DNA from: Paenibacillus sophorae
Lineage (GTDB): Bacteria > Bacillota > Bacilli > Paenibacillales > Paenibacillaceae
NCBI RefSeq assembly: GCF_018966525.1
Contig: NZ_CP076607.1
Location: 3,534,001-3,598,000 of the forward strand
Reading direction: 5' to 3'
Length of the DNA: 64,000 bases
Part shown: positions 51,846 to 61,331 of the stretch, piece by piece
Position numbering within the stretch: position 1 is the first letter of the stretch
Layout of the letters: every line of letters begins with the position of its first letter
The notes under the pieces: generated by a model
The model's database searches: none
Told to the model about the DNA's origin: nothing
The model's input: only the letters and a program-made list of their open reading frames with translations
Position numbers and translations under genes: made by a program

Positions 51846-53072
51846 TTACGCCCATCCGCCATTCCGGAAGATTGGCTCGACAGTGCCGTCCTCCGTAATG
51901 CCGTCAATGTTCATCTCAGGTGAACCCATCATGAAATCGACGTGAATGAGACTCTGATTCATTCCGCGCTCGGCGAGCTGCTCCTTCGTAAGCGCCGTGC
52001 CGCCCTCCAAAGTGAAGGCGTACGAGCCTCCGAGCGCAAGATGGCAGGAGGCATTCTCGTCAAACAAGGTGGTGTAATAGAGAATGCCGCTTGCCGAAAT
52101 CGGAGACCGGTGGGGCACCAGCGCCACTTCGCCAAGTGAAACCGCTCCTTCATCCATAGATAGGAGCGCATCCAGCTTATCCTGCCCGACTTCCGCAGTG
52201 TAGTCCGTTACCCTGCCATCCTTAAAGGTCAGGGTAAAGCGGTCGATAATGTTTCCAGCATAGCTGAGAGGCTTGGTGCTGCTGACTGTACCGTTCGTCC
52301 CATCCCGATGCGGAACCGAGAATACTTCCTCCGTCGGTATATTGGCCAGAAAAGGAACACCCTTTGCGTTCACCGCGCCGGCCTGGCACCAAATATGCCC
52401 CTCAGGCAGCTCGACGGTCAAGTCGGTGCCCGGTGCGGTGTAATGCAGCTTGCGGTACTTACGCTCATTCAGCTTGTCGCAGCGGCGCTTCAGCCCGTCT
52501 AGGTGCAGCTGCCATGCTTCAAGCGGGTTCTCCACATCCGCGCGGACCGCGCGGAAAATCGCGTCCCACAATAGATGAATCCGCTCTTCCTCCGGCGCAT
52601 CCGGAAATACTTTGGCGGCCCAGGAGGCCGAAGGATAGGCGACTCCGCTCCAGCTTGCATGATTGCTCATCAGCAGCTGACGATAGCTTGCCATCACTTC
52701 CGCCGACACCAGCTGGTATGCCCTGATCCGACCCGGATCAACGCCATTCAGCAGATCCGGATCAGTCGAAATAATGGTTAGGAAGCAAGCGTTGTTCTGC
52801 GCAAGATCCTCCATCTCATCCGCGAACCACTTCGGAGGCTCCGAGAAGGATACCTCCGGTGCCAGGTCGTAGCGTGTCCGCGTCACGACTTCATCCGAAT
52901 AATTGACCTTGACCAGCTTGGCGCCCGCTTCGTAAGCTTTGCGGACGACCAGGCGGACCAGTTCGGCCGATGCAATGTCCGCATTGACGACAAGGGTCTG
53001 TCCGGGTTGTATGTTGACGCCGACCTTTACGGCAAGCAGCGCGTAATTCTCCAGCTTTTGCTTAAAATCCAA
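51846..53072 (-). CDS. M29-family aminopeptidase, copy 2
   Basis: Metal-dependent (AmpS/PepS/thermophilic type) aminopeptidase of 409 residues, cytoplasmic. Metal-site segments seen are TEEVFSVPHRDGTNG, VALVPHRSP and the terminal HVDFMMGSPEMNIDG. I prefer the TTG at 53072, which has GAGGAGGG at good distance and gives an N-terminus (DFKQKLENYALL) aligned with its neighbour; the longer ORF to 53102 overlaps the preceding gene. It is a diverged tandem duplicate of the next gene, transcribed after it. Confidence 0.88.
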   Translation of the reverse strand: MDFKQKLENYALLAVKVGVNIQPGQTLVVNADIASAELVRLVVRKAYEAGAKLVKVNYSDEVVTRTRYDLAPEVSFSEPPKWFADEMEDLAQNNACFLTIISTDPDLLNGVDPGRIRAYQLVSAEVMASYRQLLMSNHASWSGVAYPSASWAAKVFPDAPEEERIHLLWDAIFRAVRADVENPLEAWQLHLDGLKRRCDKLNERKYRKLHYTAPGTDLTVELPEGHIWCQAGAVNAKGVPFLANIPTEEVFSVPHRDGTNGTVSSTKPLSYAGNIIDRFTLTFKDGRVTDYTAEVGQDKLDALLSMDEGAVSLGEVALVPHRSPISASGILYYTTLFDENASCHLALGGSYAFTLEGGTALTKEQLAERGMNQSLIHVDFMMGSPEMNIDGITEDGTVEPIFRNGGWA

Positions 53073-53089
53073 ATCCCGACCCTCCTCAA

Positions 53090-54322
53090 TTAAAACGCCC
53101 AATTCCCGTTCAGAAATACCGGTTCTTCCGTGCCGTCATTTGTGATGCCGAATATATTCATCTCTGCAGAGCCGATCATGAAATCGACATGCGTAACACT
53201 TGTGTTGAGGCCGCGCTCTTCAAGCTGTTCTTTCGTCATGCTCTTGCCGCCTTCCAGACAGAACGCGTACGCGGTACCGATCGCGAGATGGTTCGAAGCA
53301 TTTTCGTCAAATAAAGTGTTGTAATATAAAATATTAGATTCTGAAATAGGGGAGTGATGGGGGACCAGAGCCACTTCGCCCAAATATTTGGCGCCTTCGT
53401 CCAAGTTGATCAAATGCTCCAGCGTTTCCTGTCCCTTCTCGGCCGATAATCCGACAATCCTTCCGTTCTCGAAGGTGAGCGAGAAGCCGTCGATAATATT
53501 CCCAGCATGGCTCAGCGGTTTCGTGCTGCGGACAGTCCCGTTGACGCCGGTCTTCAGCGGTGCTGTGAACACTTCTTCTGTAGGCATATTGGCGACGAAG
53601 GTGTGGCCATTCGCGTTAATGCTGTCCCCTTGCGCCCATAAATGGCCTTCCGGCAGCTCGATGGTCAGGTCCGTGCCCGGAGCGACATAATGAAGCTTTT
53701 TGTATTTCTTGGCATTCAGTACGGCCGCCTTCTCTTCCAGCGTGTTCAGATGCTCCTGCCAGGACGCTACGGGGTCTTCACGGTCCAGACGCACGGTATG
53801 GAATATCGCCTCCCACAGCTTGTTCACCCGTTCTTCAGCAGGAACGTCCGGAAACACCTTGTCGGCCCAGGCCTGCGAAGGAATGGCGACGATGCTCCAG
53901 CTGATTTTGTCCGACATGATAAAATCACGGTATTTGGACAAGGCGGCTCCACGGGTCTTCTGATATTCGGCAATCCGCAGCGGGTCAATCCCTTTCAGCG
54001 CATCCGGATCTTCAGCGATGACCGACAATACAGCCGCACCGTTCTCGGCAAATTCGGTAATCTCACCGGCATACCAGGTCGGCGCTTTGGAGAATACCTC
54101 CGGCGCGGCATGCTCGAATTGCAGACGGGTAATGCGTTCGTCGCTCCAGTTCACTTTGACCTGGCTGGCGCCGGCCTCATACGCCTTGGCCGCAATCAAA
54201 CGAACGAACTCCGCAGCGGTTATGGGCGAATTTACGACCAACGCCTGCCCCGGCTGCACATTTACGCCTATTTTCACGGCCAGGTCAGCGTATTTGGAGA
54301 GTTTTGCTTCAAAATCAGTCAT
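53090..54322 (-). CDS. M29-family aminopeptidase, copy 1
   Basis: Cytoplasmic M29 metallo-aminopeptidase of 410 residues, the upstream member of a tandem pair. It shares with copy 2 the segments VNVQPGQALVVNSPI, TEEVFTAPLKTGVNGTV, VALVPHHSPIS and HVDFMIGSAEMNIFG. In copy 1 the position of His-Arg-Asp in copy 2 (SVPHRDG) is Leu-Lys-Thr (TAPLKTG), so the two may differ in substrate handling. The ATG at 54322 is preceded by ATGGAGGATACG. It is the first gene of the pair. Confidence 0.88.
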   Translation of the reverse strand: MTDFEAKLSKYADLAVKIGVNVQPGQALVVNSPITAAEFVRLIAAKAYEAGASQVKVNWSDERITRLQFEHAAPEVFSKAPTWYAGEITEFAENGAAVLSVIAEDPDALKGIDPLRIAEYQKTRGAALSKYRDFIMSDKISWSIVAIPSQAWADKVFPDVPAEERVNKLWEAIFHTVRLDREDPVASWQEHLNTLEEKAAVLNAKKYKKLHYVAPGTDLTIELPEGHLWAQGDSINANGHTFVANMPTEEVFTAPLKTGVNGTVRSTKPLSHAGNIIDGFSLTFENGRIVGLSAEKGQETLEHLINLDEGAKYLGEVALVPHHSPISESNILYYNTLFDENASNHLAIGTAYAFCLEGGKSMTKEQLEERGLNTSVTHVDFMIGSAEMNIFGITNDGTEEPVFLNGNWAF

Positions 54323-54516
54323 AACGTATCCTCCATCTATTTCCAAATTAAGCTTATCGAGTATTGTAATAAATTATTAACCGCCGGATGAAAAAAGTCA
54401 ATCAGGGCTGTAATGCGGGCTTTGGGCGGGCAACAATGATATACTGAAAGAGAATTTCGAAGCTCTCGCCAAAGATGGCTGGGGATTCCCTGAACTAATG
54501 AAAGGAAGGAAGCTGC

Positions 54517-54792
54517 ATGAGCGTAGTCGTTACGGAAGCGGCCATGCGCCGCGATGAGGAAGGAAACTATGTGGGGAGGACCGTATTCACCCTGGAGGGC
54601 CACTCTGCCCCCTATGAAATTACATTCTACAGCAAAAGGGGCAAAGAATGGGATTACAGCCTGAGCTTTGCAGGTGAGCCCGGCAGCGAGGAACAGTTCC
54701 TGGAGCTGGATGCTAAGCTGGAGGAAGATGACGAGCTGTTCGATCAATTGCTGGATGCGGCTTTGGACGCGGAGGATTCAGGGTTGAATTAA
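54517..54792 (+). CDS. Small acidic conserved hypothetical protein
   Basis: A 91-residue soluble protein, strongly acidic in its C-terminal half (DAKLEEDDELFDQLLDAALDAE). The N-terminal half looks beta-rich (TVFTLEGHSAPYEITFYSK). No family is recognised. AAAGGAAGGAAG precedes the ATG. A terminator hairpin follows (54813-54831). Confidence 0.7.
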   Translation: MSVVVTEAAMRRDEEGNYVGRTVFTLEGHSAPYEITFYSKRGKEWDYSLSFAGEPGSEEQFLELDAKLEEDDELFDQLLDAALDAEDSGLN

Positions 54793-54812
54793 GCGGGCAC
54801 GCAAAAGAAAGA

Positions 54813-54831
54813 ACGGCGGTTCGCCCGCCGT
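54813..54831. terminator. Terminator between the acidic protein and ktrB genes
   Basis: ACGGCGG and CCGCCGT form a perfect stem around TTCGC between convergent genes. Confidence 0.75.
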
Positions 54832-54840
54832 CCGTATTTA

Positions 54841-56187
54841 CTATCCGATCATAAGATGCCCTTCGGGATGGCGGTACAGTTCCTTGCCTTTGGTCGGCCT
54901 AAGGGCATATGCCAGCGTCAGCGGTCCGGTCCGTCCCATGAACATCAGAATAATGATGAGAATTTTCCCGATGGTCGTAAGTTCCGTTGTCAGCCCCATT
55001 GTAAGCCCGGAGGTTCCAAACGCGGATACCGCCTCGAACATGACCGCAAGGAAATCGGCTTTCTCGGTAATGGACAGGAGCATCGTTGCGGTAACCACAA
55101 GGAGCAGAGAGAGCAGCGTCATGGTTATGGCACGGTAGACGTTCTCCTTGGACAGACGATGCCGGAACAGAACAACATCCTCTTTGCCGCGAATACGCGA
55201 GTATACGGCGGCGATGAGCAGGGCGAATGTCGTCAGCTTGATCCCCCCGCCGGTCGAGCCCGGGGCCGCGCCGATGAACATCAGCAGAATAATCAGGAAT
55301 TGAGTGGATTCTCTAAGCTTATATATATCAATAGTCGTGACCCCGCCGGAACGGGGAGTAATAGCTTGTAAAATAGAAGCCATAACCTTTCCGCCGGGAT
55401 GCAGCGGCTTCAGCGTATGATAGATCTCCAGCCAGAAAAATAATCCCGCGCCGGCAGCGATCAGAATAAGCGAGGTCGACAGAACCACTTTGGAGTGCAG
55501 GGTAAGCCTTCTCCGTTTGCGGAAATCGATCACATCGGACAATACGATAAAGCCAATGCCGCCCAGAAAAATGAGCAATATAGCCGTGATATTTACCACC
55601 GGATCTTCCGCATACCGCGTCAAACCGCTGAACGGTCCGTGTACATCGCCAAAGAGGTCGAAGCCGGCATTATTAAAAATGGAAATGCTATGGAATATCC
55701 CGTAGTATATTGCTTTGCCTGCCGACATGTCCTTAAGAAATCTCAGCGCCAGTACGGACGCTCCGGCAAGCTGAATTACAAGCGAATAAATCAGAACCCG
55801 GCGAATGAGGAGGACGATCCCCTGCATGGAGTTCTGGTTCATCGACTCCTGCAGCAAAAGCCGCTCTTTAAGTGATATCCGCCTATTGAGCACAAGCGTA
55901 ACCAGCGTCGCCATCGTTACGAAGCCAAGACCCCCGAACTGGAATAGCACGAGAAGCACAATCTGGCCGAAGGTCGTAAGTCCCGTGCCGGTATCGATAA
56001 CGGCCAGCCCGGTCACGCATGTAGCGGAGGTCGCCATAAACAGCGCGTCGATCCACGAAATACGGCCGTTCGCCGATGAAATGGGAAGAGACAGCAGCAC
56101 GGTACCTGTGCCGATTAGCAGAATAAAGCCGAGTGCAAGAATTTTGGGCGGAGTCAGACGCAGCCCGCCGTAGGATAAATTGGCCAT
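54841..56187 (-). CDS. TrkH/KtrB-family potassium uptake subunit
   Basis: Integral membrane K+ translocating subunit of 448 residues with the four-repeat pore fold. The first selectivity-filter loop is visible as TSATCVTGLAVIDTGTG, and others as GGVTTIDIYK and FGTSGLTMGLT. Length and sequence fit KtrB/KtrD of Ktr systems. No ktrA/ktrC (RCK domain) gene is adjacent, so the regulatory subunit must be elsewhere. GGGAGAATGACTT precedes the ATG. Confidence 0.9.
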   Translation of the reverse strand: MANLSYGGLRLTPPKILALGFILLIGTGTVLLSLPISSANGRISWIDALFMATSATCVTGLAVIDTGTGLTTFGQIVLLVLFQFGGLGFVTMATLVTLVLNRRISLKERLLLQESMNQNSMQGIVLLIRRVLIYSLVIQLAGASVLALRFLKDMSAGKAIYYGIFHSISIFNNAGFDLFGDVHGPFSGLTRYAEDPVVNITAILLIFLGGIGFIVLSDVIDFRKRRRLTLHSKVVLSTSLILIAAGAGLFFWLEIYHTLKPLHPGGKVMASILQAITPRSGGVTTIDIYKLRESTQFLIILLMFIGAAPGSTGGGIKLTTFALLIAAVYSRIRGKEDVVLFRHRLSKENVYRAITMTLLSLLLVVTATMLLSITEKADFLAVMFEAVSAFGTSGLTMGLTTELTTIGKILIIILMFMGRTGPLTLAYALRPTKGKELYRHPEGHLMIG

Positions 56188-56339
56188 AAGTCATTCTCCC
56201 GGTATCAATGTTTGGTCCATGCATTGTGACAAATTATATCATAATATTATGCGGTTCCCCTAAGCAATCGGCAGGAAATGACATTATTATATCGAAAGTA
56301 ACTTTAGGAATCTCCAATTCCCATCTTTCAAAGGGGGTA

Positions 56340-56699
56340 ATGACGGTGAACAGTCCCATCCTGAACAAAATCGGTGCTGTTTTTGTTCCGGTCAGCGATA
56401 TTGAGAGGTCAAAAGAATGGTATTGCCGTCTTCTAGGTTTACCGCTTGACGATGAAATATTGTTCGGACATTTGTTCGTGATCCCGATGGATGGTCCTGC
56501 CATTGTGCTTGACAGCAAAATTTTCACGATGGAAAGCGTGCTGAACACACCATTATTTCACCTGAATACCAACGATATTGACGCCGCTTACGATTTTGTG
56601 AAGCAGAGCGGAGCCGAGATACTGACCGATATTGAGCATGATCATTGGTTCAATTTTAGAGACCCGGACGGTAATGTGCTGATGATCTGTCGCAGCTAG
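56340..56699 (+). CDS. VOC-family (glyoxalase-like) protein
   Basis: A 119-residue protein with the two beta-alpha-beta-beta-beta modules of the vicinal-oxygen-chelate fold: ILNKIGAVFVPVSDIERSKEWY and, later, FHLNTNDIDAAYDFVKQSG with the C-terminal FRDPDGNVLMI. The function, resistance or metabolic, is unknown. I chose the ATG at 56340 after AAAGGGGG; the in-frame GTG at 56346 has better spacing and is also possible. It starts a three-gene run with two GNAT genes. Confidence 0.82.
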   Translation: MTVNSPILNKIGAVFVPVSDIERSKEWYCRLLGLPLDDEILFGHLFVIPMDGPAIVLDSKIFTMESVLNTPLFHLNTNDIDAAYDFVKQSGAEILTDIEHDHWFNFRDPDGNVLMICRS

Positions 56700-56709
56700 G
56701 AGGTCTATT

Positions 56710-57156
56710 TTGATAAAAAAAAGCTTCATCATCAGGGAAGCCGTACCGGAGGACGCCTGCGGGGTCGAGACGTTGTACCGTCTCCTGCTTCCGGATCATC
56801 CGGGTATTGAAGTATTGCCCGATCGGATAAACCAGATAGCGGTGAATCCGGACAGCTTCTTGTTCGTATGCGAAGAAGATAATCGGATCATTGGTACGGT
56901 GCATCTGCATATCTGTATGGATGCGCTCAGCGGCTGCCGCCCTTTCGCTGTTGTGGAAAGGGTGATCGTGTCTCCTGACATGCAGGGAAAAGGCTGTGGC
57001 GCGGCTTTAATGAGATATGCAGAGCAGACAGCCACCGAACGCGGCGCACTCAAAATCATGCTGTCCAGCGCCTCCCGAAGAGAGGAAGCGCATCTCTTTT
57101 ACGCCGCGCTTGGCTATGATGGGGAAGGAAGCAAGCTTTTTAAGAAATATCTCTAA
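56710..57156 (+). CDS. GNAT-family acetyltransferase
   Basis: A 148-residue N-acetyltransferase with the acetyl-CoA-binding loop VSPDMQGKGCGAALM (motif A, Q/R-x-x-G-x-G/A) and a C-terminal LFYAALGYDGEG. It starts with TTG behind AGGAGGTCT. The substrate is unknown. The gap to the VOC gene is 10 bp, so they probably form an operon. Confidence 0.85.
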   Translation: MIKKSFIIREAVPEDACGVETLYRLLLPDHPGIEVLPDRINQIAVNPDSFLFVCEEDNRIIGTVHLHICMDALSGCRPFAVVERVIVSPDMQGKGCGAALMRYAEQTATERGALKIMLSSASRREEAHLFYAALGYDGEGSKLFKKYL

Positions 57157-57191
57157 ATAATAGATGATCAAACGATGGGAAGTGTACACTG

Positions 57192-57719
57192 GTGGAAGTA
57201 ACTTTCAGAGAGCTGGTTCCCGGCGATGCCGAGGAGCTTCTTCGTCTGCAGCATAGCCTGGATAAAGAAACAGACTTTATGCTATTGGAACCTGGGGAGC
57301 GGCAAACCGACTTGCGGCAGGTTCAGGAAATGATCGATGGATTTGCCCAGTCCAAGACATCCAATCTGATTGGAGCTGAGGTGGACGGACAGCTGGCTGG
57401 CTTTGTCTTAGCTAGAGGAGGCACTGTAAACCGCAACCGTCATAGCGCTTATCTCGTAATGGGGCTGCTGAAGCGGTATCAGGGAATGGGTGTGGGCAGC
57501 GGACTGCTGCGGGGGCTTATAGCCTGGGCTGAAGAGCGCGGTCTCGTTCGGCTGGAGCTTACTGTTATGAAGCATAACAACCGGGCCATTGCTTTGTACA
57601 CCAAATGCGGCTTTACCGCCGAGGGGACCAAAGTGAAGTCGCTTAAGGTAAACGGCGCTTGGGTGGATGAACTCTATATGAGCAAAATTATCGGCGGCGC
57701 CGCACAGGAGAATACATAG
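57192..57719 (+). CDS. GNAT-family acetyltransferase
   Basis: A 175-residue N-acetyltransferase with motif A in MGLLKRYQGMGVGSGLLRGL and LELTVMKHNNRAIALYTKCGF, typical of the RimL-like GNAT subgroup. It starts at a GTG preceded by GGGAAGTG. It is separated by 35 bp from the previous GNAT gene and probably shares its transcript. Terminator at 57744-57774. Substrate unknown. Confidence 0.85.
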   Translation: MEVTFRELVPGDAEELLRLQHSLDKETDFMLLEPGERQTDLRQVQEMIDGFAQSKTSNLIGAEVDGQLAGFVLARGGTVNRNRHSAYLVMGLLKRYQGMGVGSGLLRGLIAWAEERGLVRLELTVMKHNNRAIALYTKCGFTAEGTKVKSLKVNGAWVDELYMSKIIGGAAQENT

Positions 57720-57743
57720 GACCCGATTACCCGATAATACGAA

Positions 57744-57774
57744 GCGGCCCGCTCTACACATGAGAACGGGCCGC
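57744..57774. terminator. Terminator after the GNAT genes
   Basis: GCGGCCCG and CGGGCCGC form a perfect 8-bp stem around a 15-base loop between convergent genes. Confidence 0.8.
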
Positions 57775-57811
57775 ATTTGTCATTGTATGATTAGAACTCA
57801 GATCCGACTTT

Positions 57812-59134
57812 TTATGTGAGGGATTCCTCCATCGTCTGCTCGTGATTTGACCGGATCGCGATTTCCACCTTGCGGATGCGGTGACGGTTCATTTCACGAA
57901 CGATAAGCTTGCTATGCCCCTGAGCGATTTCTTTGCCGACAGCAGGCTCTTCGAGATGGCTGTACAGCCATCCGCCGATCGTGGTCACTTCGTCATCGTC
58001 AAGATCCAGGCCGGTTAGTTTGCGAACCTCGGGAAGTGACACTTTGCCGTCCACCAAGTAATGGGATTCACCGAGCTTTTCCACATTTTTGCGTTCATCT
58101 GCGTCAAATTCATCCCGAATCTCGCCCACGATCTCTTCCAGAATGTCCTCAATCGTAATCAGTCCGGAGGTTCCGCCGTATTCATCAAGCAGGAGAGCGA
58201 TATGAACTTGTTCCCTCTGCATGCGCGTCAGAAGCGTCTTAACAGGTGTAACCTCGGAAACGGTCATGACAGGATGAATAAGGTCTTTGAAATTGAAAGC
58301 GGGATTATTGTCATATTTGAGATACCATTGCTTTGTATTGATCATCCCGACGATATTGTCCTTATTGCCATCCGCTACCGGAAAGCGGGTATACTGCTCT
58401 TTACGGATAATATCCAGGTTCTCTTGCAGCGAATTATTGGTATAAAGGCAAACCATATCGGTACGCGGAACCATGATTTCACGGGCCAGCATTTCATCAA
58501 AAGCAAAAATGCGGTTTACATACCCGTATTCAGCTTTGTTAATCTTGCCGCTCTCATAGCTCTCGGACAAAATCAGTCGGATTTCTTCCTCAGAGTGCGC
58601 CTCTTCATGCTCGCTGGCCGGCTTCATCCCGAACAGGCGAACCAGAAGATTGGCAGAGCCGTTAAGCAGCCAGATTAAAGGAAACAGGATACGATAGAAC
58701 AAAATAATCGGTTTGGCGGTCAGCAGACTGATTTCTTCGGCTTTGTTGATGGCTGCGGTCTTCGGTGCGAGTTCGCCGATAACGACATGCAGAAATGTCG
58801 CAATAAAGAAAGCAAGCACGAATGACAGGACATGGCTTAATTCGCTGCCGATGCCGGCCCAGTGGAAGAACGGATAGAGCAGTTGGTCAAAAGCGGGCTC
58901 CGCAAGAGCACCGATGCCCAGGGCAGTAATGGTGATGCCGAGCTGGCAGGCGGACAGATATCCGTCCAGATTAGCGGAAACCTTTTGAACGGCAACCGCA
59001 TTTTTACGTCCTTCAAGCACCATTTGGCTGATCCGGCTTCCCCGTAGTCGCACAATTGCAAATTCCGTAGCTACAAAAAAAGCGGTAAAAACAATCAAAA
59101 CTGCCACCAACGTCAAACTAAGTCCTATACCCAT
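57812..59134 (-). CDS. CNNM-domain / CBS-pair / transporter-associated-domain protein (HlyC/CorC family)
   Basis: Membrane protein of 440 residues: an N-terminal DUF21/CNNM domain with four helices (FVATEFAIVRLRGSRI), two CBS domains (EIMVPRTDMVCLY, and VKTLLTRMQREQVHIALLLDEYGGTSGLI), and the C-terminal CorC_HlyC domain. The family is thought to take part in Mg2+ or related divalent-cation handling. The ATG at 59134 is used; the longer ORF adds 15 residues upstream. It diverges from the YkrK-like gene across a palindromic region. Confidence 0.87.
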   Translation of the reverse strand: MGIGLSLTLVAVLIVFTAFFVATEFAIVRLRGSRISQMVLEGRKNAVAVQKVSANLDGYLSACQLGITITALGIGALAEPAFDQLLYPFFHWAGIGSELSHVLSFVLAFFIATFLHVVIGELAPKTAAINKAEEISLLTAKPIILFYRILFPLIWLLNGSANLLVRLFGMKPASEHEEAHSEEEIRLILSESYESGKINKAEYGYVNRIFAFDEMLAREIMVPRTDMVCLYTNNSLQENLDIIRKEQYTRFPVADGNKDNIVGMINTKQWYLKYDNNPAFNFKDLIHPVMTVSEVTPVKTLLTRMQREQVHIALLLDEYGGTSGLITIEDILEEIVGEIRDEFDADERKNVEKLGESHYLVDGKVSLPEVRKLTGLDLDDDEVTTIGGWLYSHLEEPAVGKEIAQGHSKLIVREMNRHRIRKVEIAIRSNHEQTMEESLT

Positions 59135-59185
59135 ATAATCGGTACCATCCCTTTCCTTCGTAAAATAGGTTATACTCAAATTATG

Positions 59186-59199
59186 AGTTCATATGAACT
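59186..59199. promoter_or_regulatory. Palindrome between the CNNM and DUF1836 genes
   Basis: AGTTCATATGAACT is a perfect 14-bp palindrome. On the minus strand it overlaps the -35 position of a TTCATA-N17-TATAAC promoter for the CNNM gene. It may be the binding site of the DUF1836 protein encoded next to it; that is an inference. Confidence 0.5.
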
Positions 59200-59279
59200 T
59201 ATTTTACGAACTTTTCGGTTATATTTCAAATCTCCTGCATTAAACTATGAAGTCCATGATTAAAGGAGGGCTGACTGCT

Positions 59280-60014
59280 ATGGAATCTTTTACATTGACC
59301 CGCGTGGAGATGTCCTCGCTTCTGCTTTCGCTTACCGGAACGTCCGGTCACACTCCGCTGCATATTTTGCAGGAAGCGTGGACAAAGCTTCATCAACGGG
59401 AGATGAGAGAGGGGTCTTCACTTAACGCGTTCTTGTCCACAAATATTCCTGTGATTTTGCAAAAAATAATTAAAGGCGGGAAGGCAAAAGGTCTGTCCCT
59501 CCAGGAAATTGCCGCGCTCGGAGCGCTAATAGAGTATTCCACAATTTCCATTACCGCTATGCAGAACTGGGTGAAACGAGATTTCAAAGAATATCTGGGC
59601 GCGCCGCTTGAGGGGAAAAAGTATTCGATCAACCAGGCGGCTATGCTGTTTATGATCGAGGATCTGAAATCATCGCTCGACTTCCGGAGTATTAACCGGC
59701 TCTTCCGCATGCTGTTCCTGAAGCCGGAACGGGACGATGACGATCTGCTTGTGCCTGTTCAATTGTACGGCGCTTATGCCTTATTGTTTGAAGAGAACAG
59801 GGACAGCGCCGAACTTCAACAGGACAAGCCCTGGGGGAGAGAAAGATTGGCCCAGGCCGCCGAGACGGCTGTAAACCGGCTGTCCCACCTGAACCGTCCT
59901 CAAAGGGAAACCGTGCGAAACTCGCTTCTAGTCGCTGCGGTCTCGGTTCAAGCCTGTTATTTTCAGACGTTGGCCAAGCAGTATTTCAATGCCTCCCTGT
60001 TTTTGGATTTCTAG
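59280..60014 (+). CDS. DUF1836 protein, YkrK-like predicted regulator
   Basis: A 244-residue soluble protein of the DUF1836 family, which includes B. subtilis YkrK, a repressor of htpX. Signature segments are TLTRVEMSSLLLSL near the N-terminus, NWVKRDFKEYLGAPLEGKKYS and NQAAMLFMIEDLKSSLDF. I use the ATG at 59280 behind AAAGGAGGG; the ORF reaches back 11 codons. A 14-bp palindrome upstream fits a divergently acting or self-regulating repressor. Confidence 0.75.
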   Translation: MESFTLTRVEMSSLLLSLTGTSGHTPLHILQEAWTKLHQREMREGSSLNAFLSTNIPVILQKIIKGGKAKGLSLQEIAALGALIEYSTISITAMQNWVKRDFKEYLGAPLEGKKYSINQAAMLFMIEDLKSSLDFRSINRLFRMLFLKPERDDDDLLVPVQLYGAYALLFEENRDSAELQQDKPWGRERLAQAAETAVNRLSHLNRPQRETVRNSLLVAAVSVQACYFQTLAKQYFNASLFLDF

Positions 60015-60096
60015 TGCTGCTATTAAATGACGGGTTTCAATCCAAATAGGGAAGATTATATACAATTACGAAGAGGGAACAGAGGGGGATGTTAGC

Positions 60097-61308
60097 ATGG
60101 GAGCAAATACATTGCTAAAAAAACCGAAGCAGCGCAAGCTGCTCTTCAGCGCGGGCCTGAGCTGGATGTTCGACGCCATGGACGTAGGCATGATTTCTTT
60201 TGTCGTCGCGGCGCTTGCCAAGGAGTGGAGTCTTAAATCGGAACAAATTGGCCTGCTGACCAGCATCAACTCGCTTGGAATGGCAGCGGGAGCGGCGGCT
60301 GCGGGCATACTGGCCGACAGATACGGACGGAAAAATATTTTGCTCTGGACGCTGGTCATCTTCTCAGCAGCCACCGGGTTGTCGGCACTGGCCGCAGGGT
60401 TTGCCATACTATGCGTGCTGCGTTTCATCGCAGGTTTCGGGCTTGGCGGGGAACTGCCTGTCGCGTCTACGCTCGTATCCGAGAGCGTAGAGCCCGCCGA
60501 GAGAGGGCGCGCGGTCGTTCTGCTCGAAAGCTTCTGGGCGCTGGGCTGGATTGCTTCCGCGCTGATCGCTTATTTCGTTATTCCATCGTACGGCTGGCGG
60601 CTTGCTCTCGTTATCGGGGCGGTTCCTGTGCTTTATGCCCTTTATCTGCGGCGGGCCATCGACGATTCTCCCCGGTTTGCAGGAATCCGCAGGGCGCCCG
60701 TTCCGTTCAAGGAGCGGTTCGCTTCGGTATGGTCGGCGGATCACCGCAAGTCAACCGTTATGCTCTGGATACTGTGGTTTACGGTTGTCTTCTCCTACTA
60801 CGGAATGTTCTTATGGCTGCCGCCGGTGATGGTGCTGAAAGGCTTCAGCCTTGTAAGGAGCTTTGAATACACGCTGATCATAACGCTGGCACAGCTTCCC
60901 GGTTATTTTACCGCCGCCTATTTCATTGAGAAGTTCGGGCGGAAATTCGTGCTCGTCGTGTACCTGTTCTGTACCGCCGTCAGCGCGGCCTGGTTCGGCT
61001 TCGCCTCATCCGAGGGGATGCTGATCGCCGCAGGAATCTGCCTGTCGTTCTTCAATCTGGGCGCATGGGGCGGAATGTACGCCTATACTCCGGAGCTGTA
61101 TCCGACGGCTGTCCGCTCGACGGGTGTCGGAATGGCCGCGTCTTTTGGCCGGATCGGCGGCATTATCGCTCCATTGCTTGTCGGTGTGCTTGTTGGACAT
61201 TCCGTCGGCATTTCGTCCATTTTCCTGCTGTTCTTCGCTACGATTATCGTAGGCGCCGCAGCCGTACTGTTTCTTGGCAGGGAAACGAAAGGTACCGAAC
61301 TGATGTAA
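60097..61308 (+). CDS. MFS transporter, sugar/acid-porter type
   Basis: Inner-membrane major-facilitator protein of 403 residues with about 12 helices. The DRYGRK motif lies between TM2 and TM3, GFGLGGELPVA follows in TM4, and the RSTGVGMAASFGRIGGI motif is near TM11, as in the NiaP/aromatic-acid porter group. The substrate cannot be told from sequence. GGAACAGAGGGGGA precedes the ATG. No terminator is visible before the convergent hydrolase gene. Confidence 0.85.
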   Translation: MGANTLLKKPKQRKLLFSAGLSWMFDAMDVGMISFVVAALAKEWSLKSEQIGLLTSINSLGMAAGAAAAGILADRYGRKNILLWTLVIFSAATGLSALAAGFAILCVLRFIAGFGLGGELPVASTLVSESVEPAERGRAVVLLESFWALGWIASALIAYFVIPSYGWRLALVIGAVPVLYALYLRRAIDDSPRFAGIRRAPVPFKERFASVWSADHRKSTVMLWILWFTVVFSYYGMFLWLPPVMVLKGFSLVRSFEYTLIITLAQLPGYFTAAYFIEKFGRKFVLVVYLFCTAVSAAWFGFASSEGMLIAAGICLSFFNLGAWGGMYAYTPELYPTAVRSTGVGMAASFGRIGGIIAPLLVGVLVGHSVGISSIFLLFFATIIVGAAAVLFLGRETKGTELM

Positions 61309-61331
61309 TTTTTATAGCAGGGCAGTAAAAC

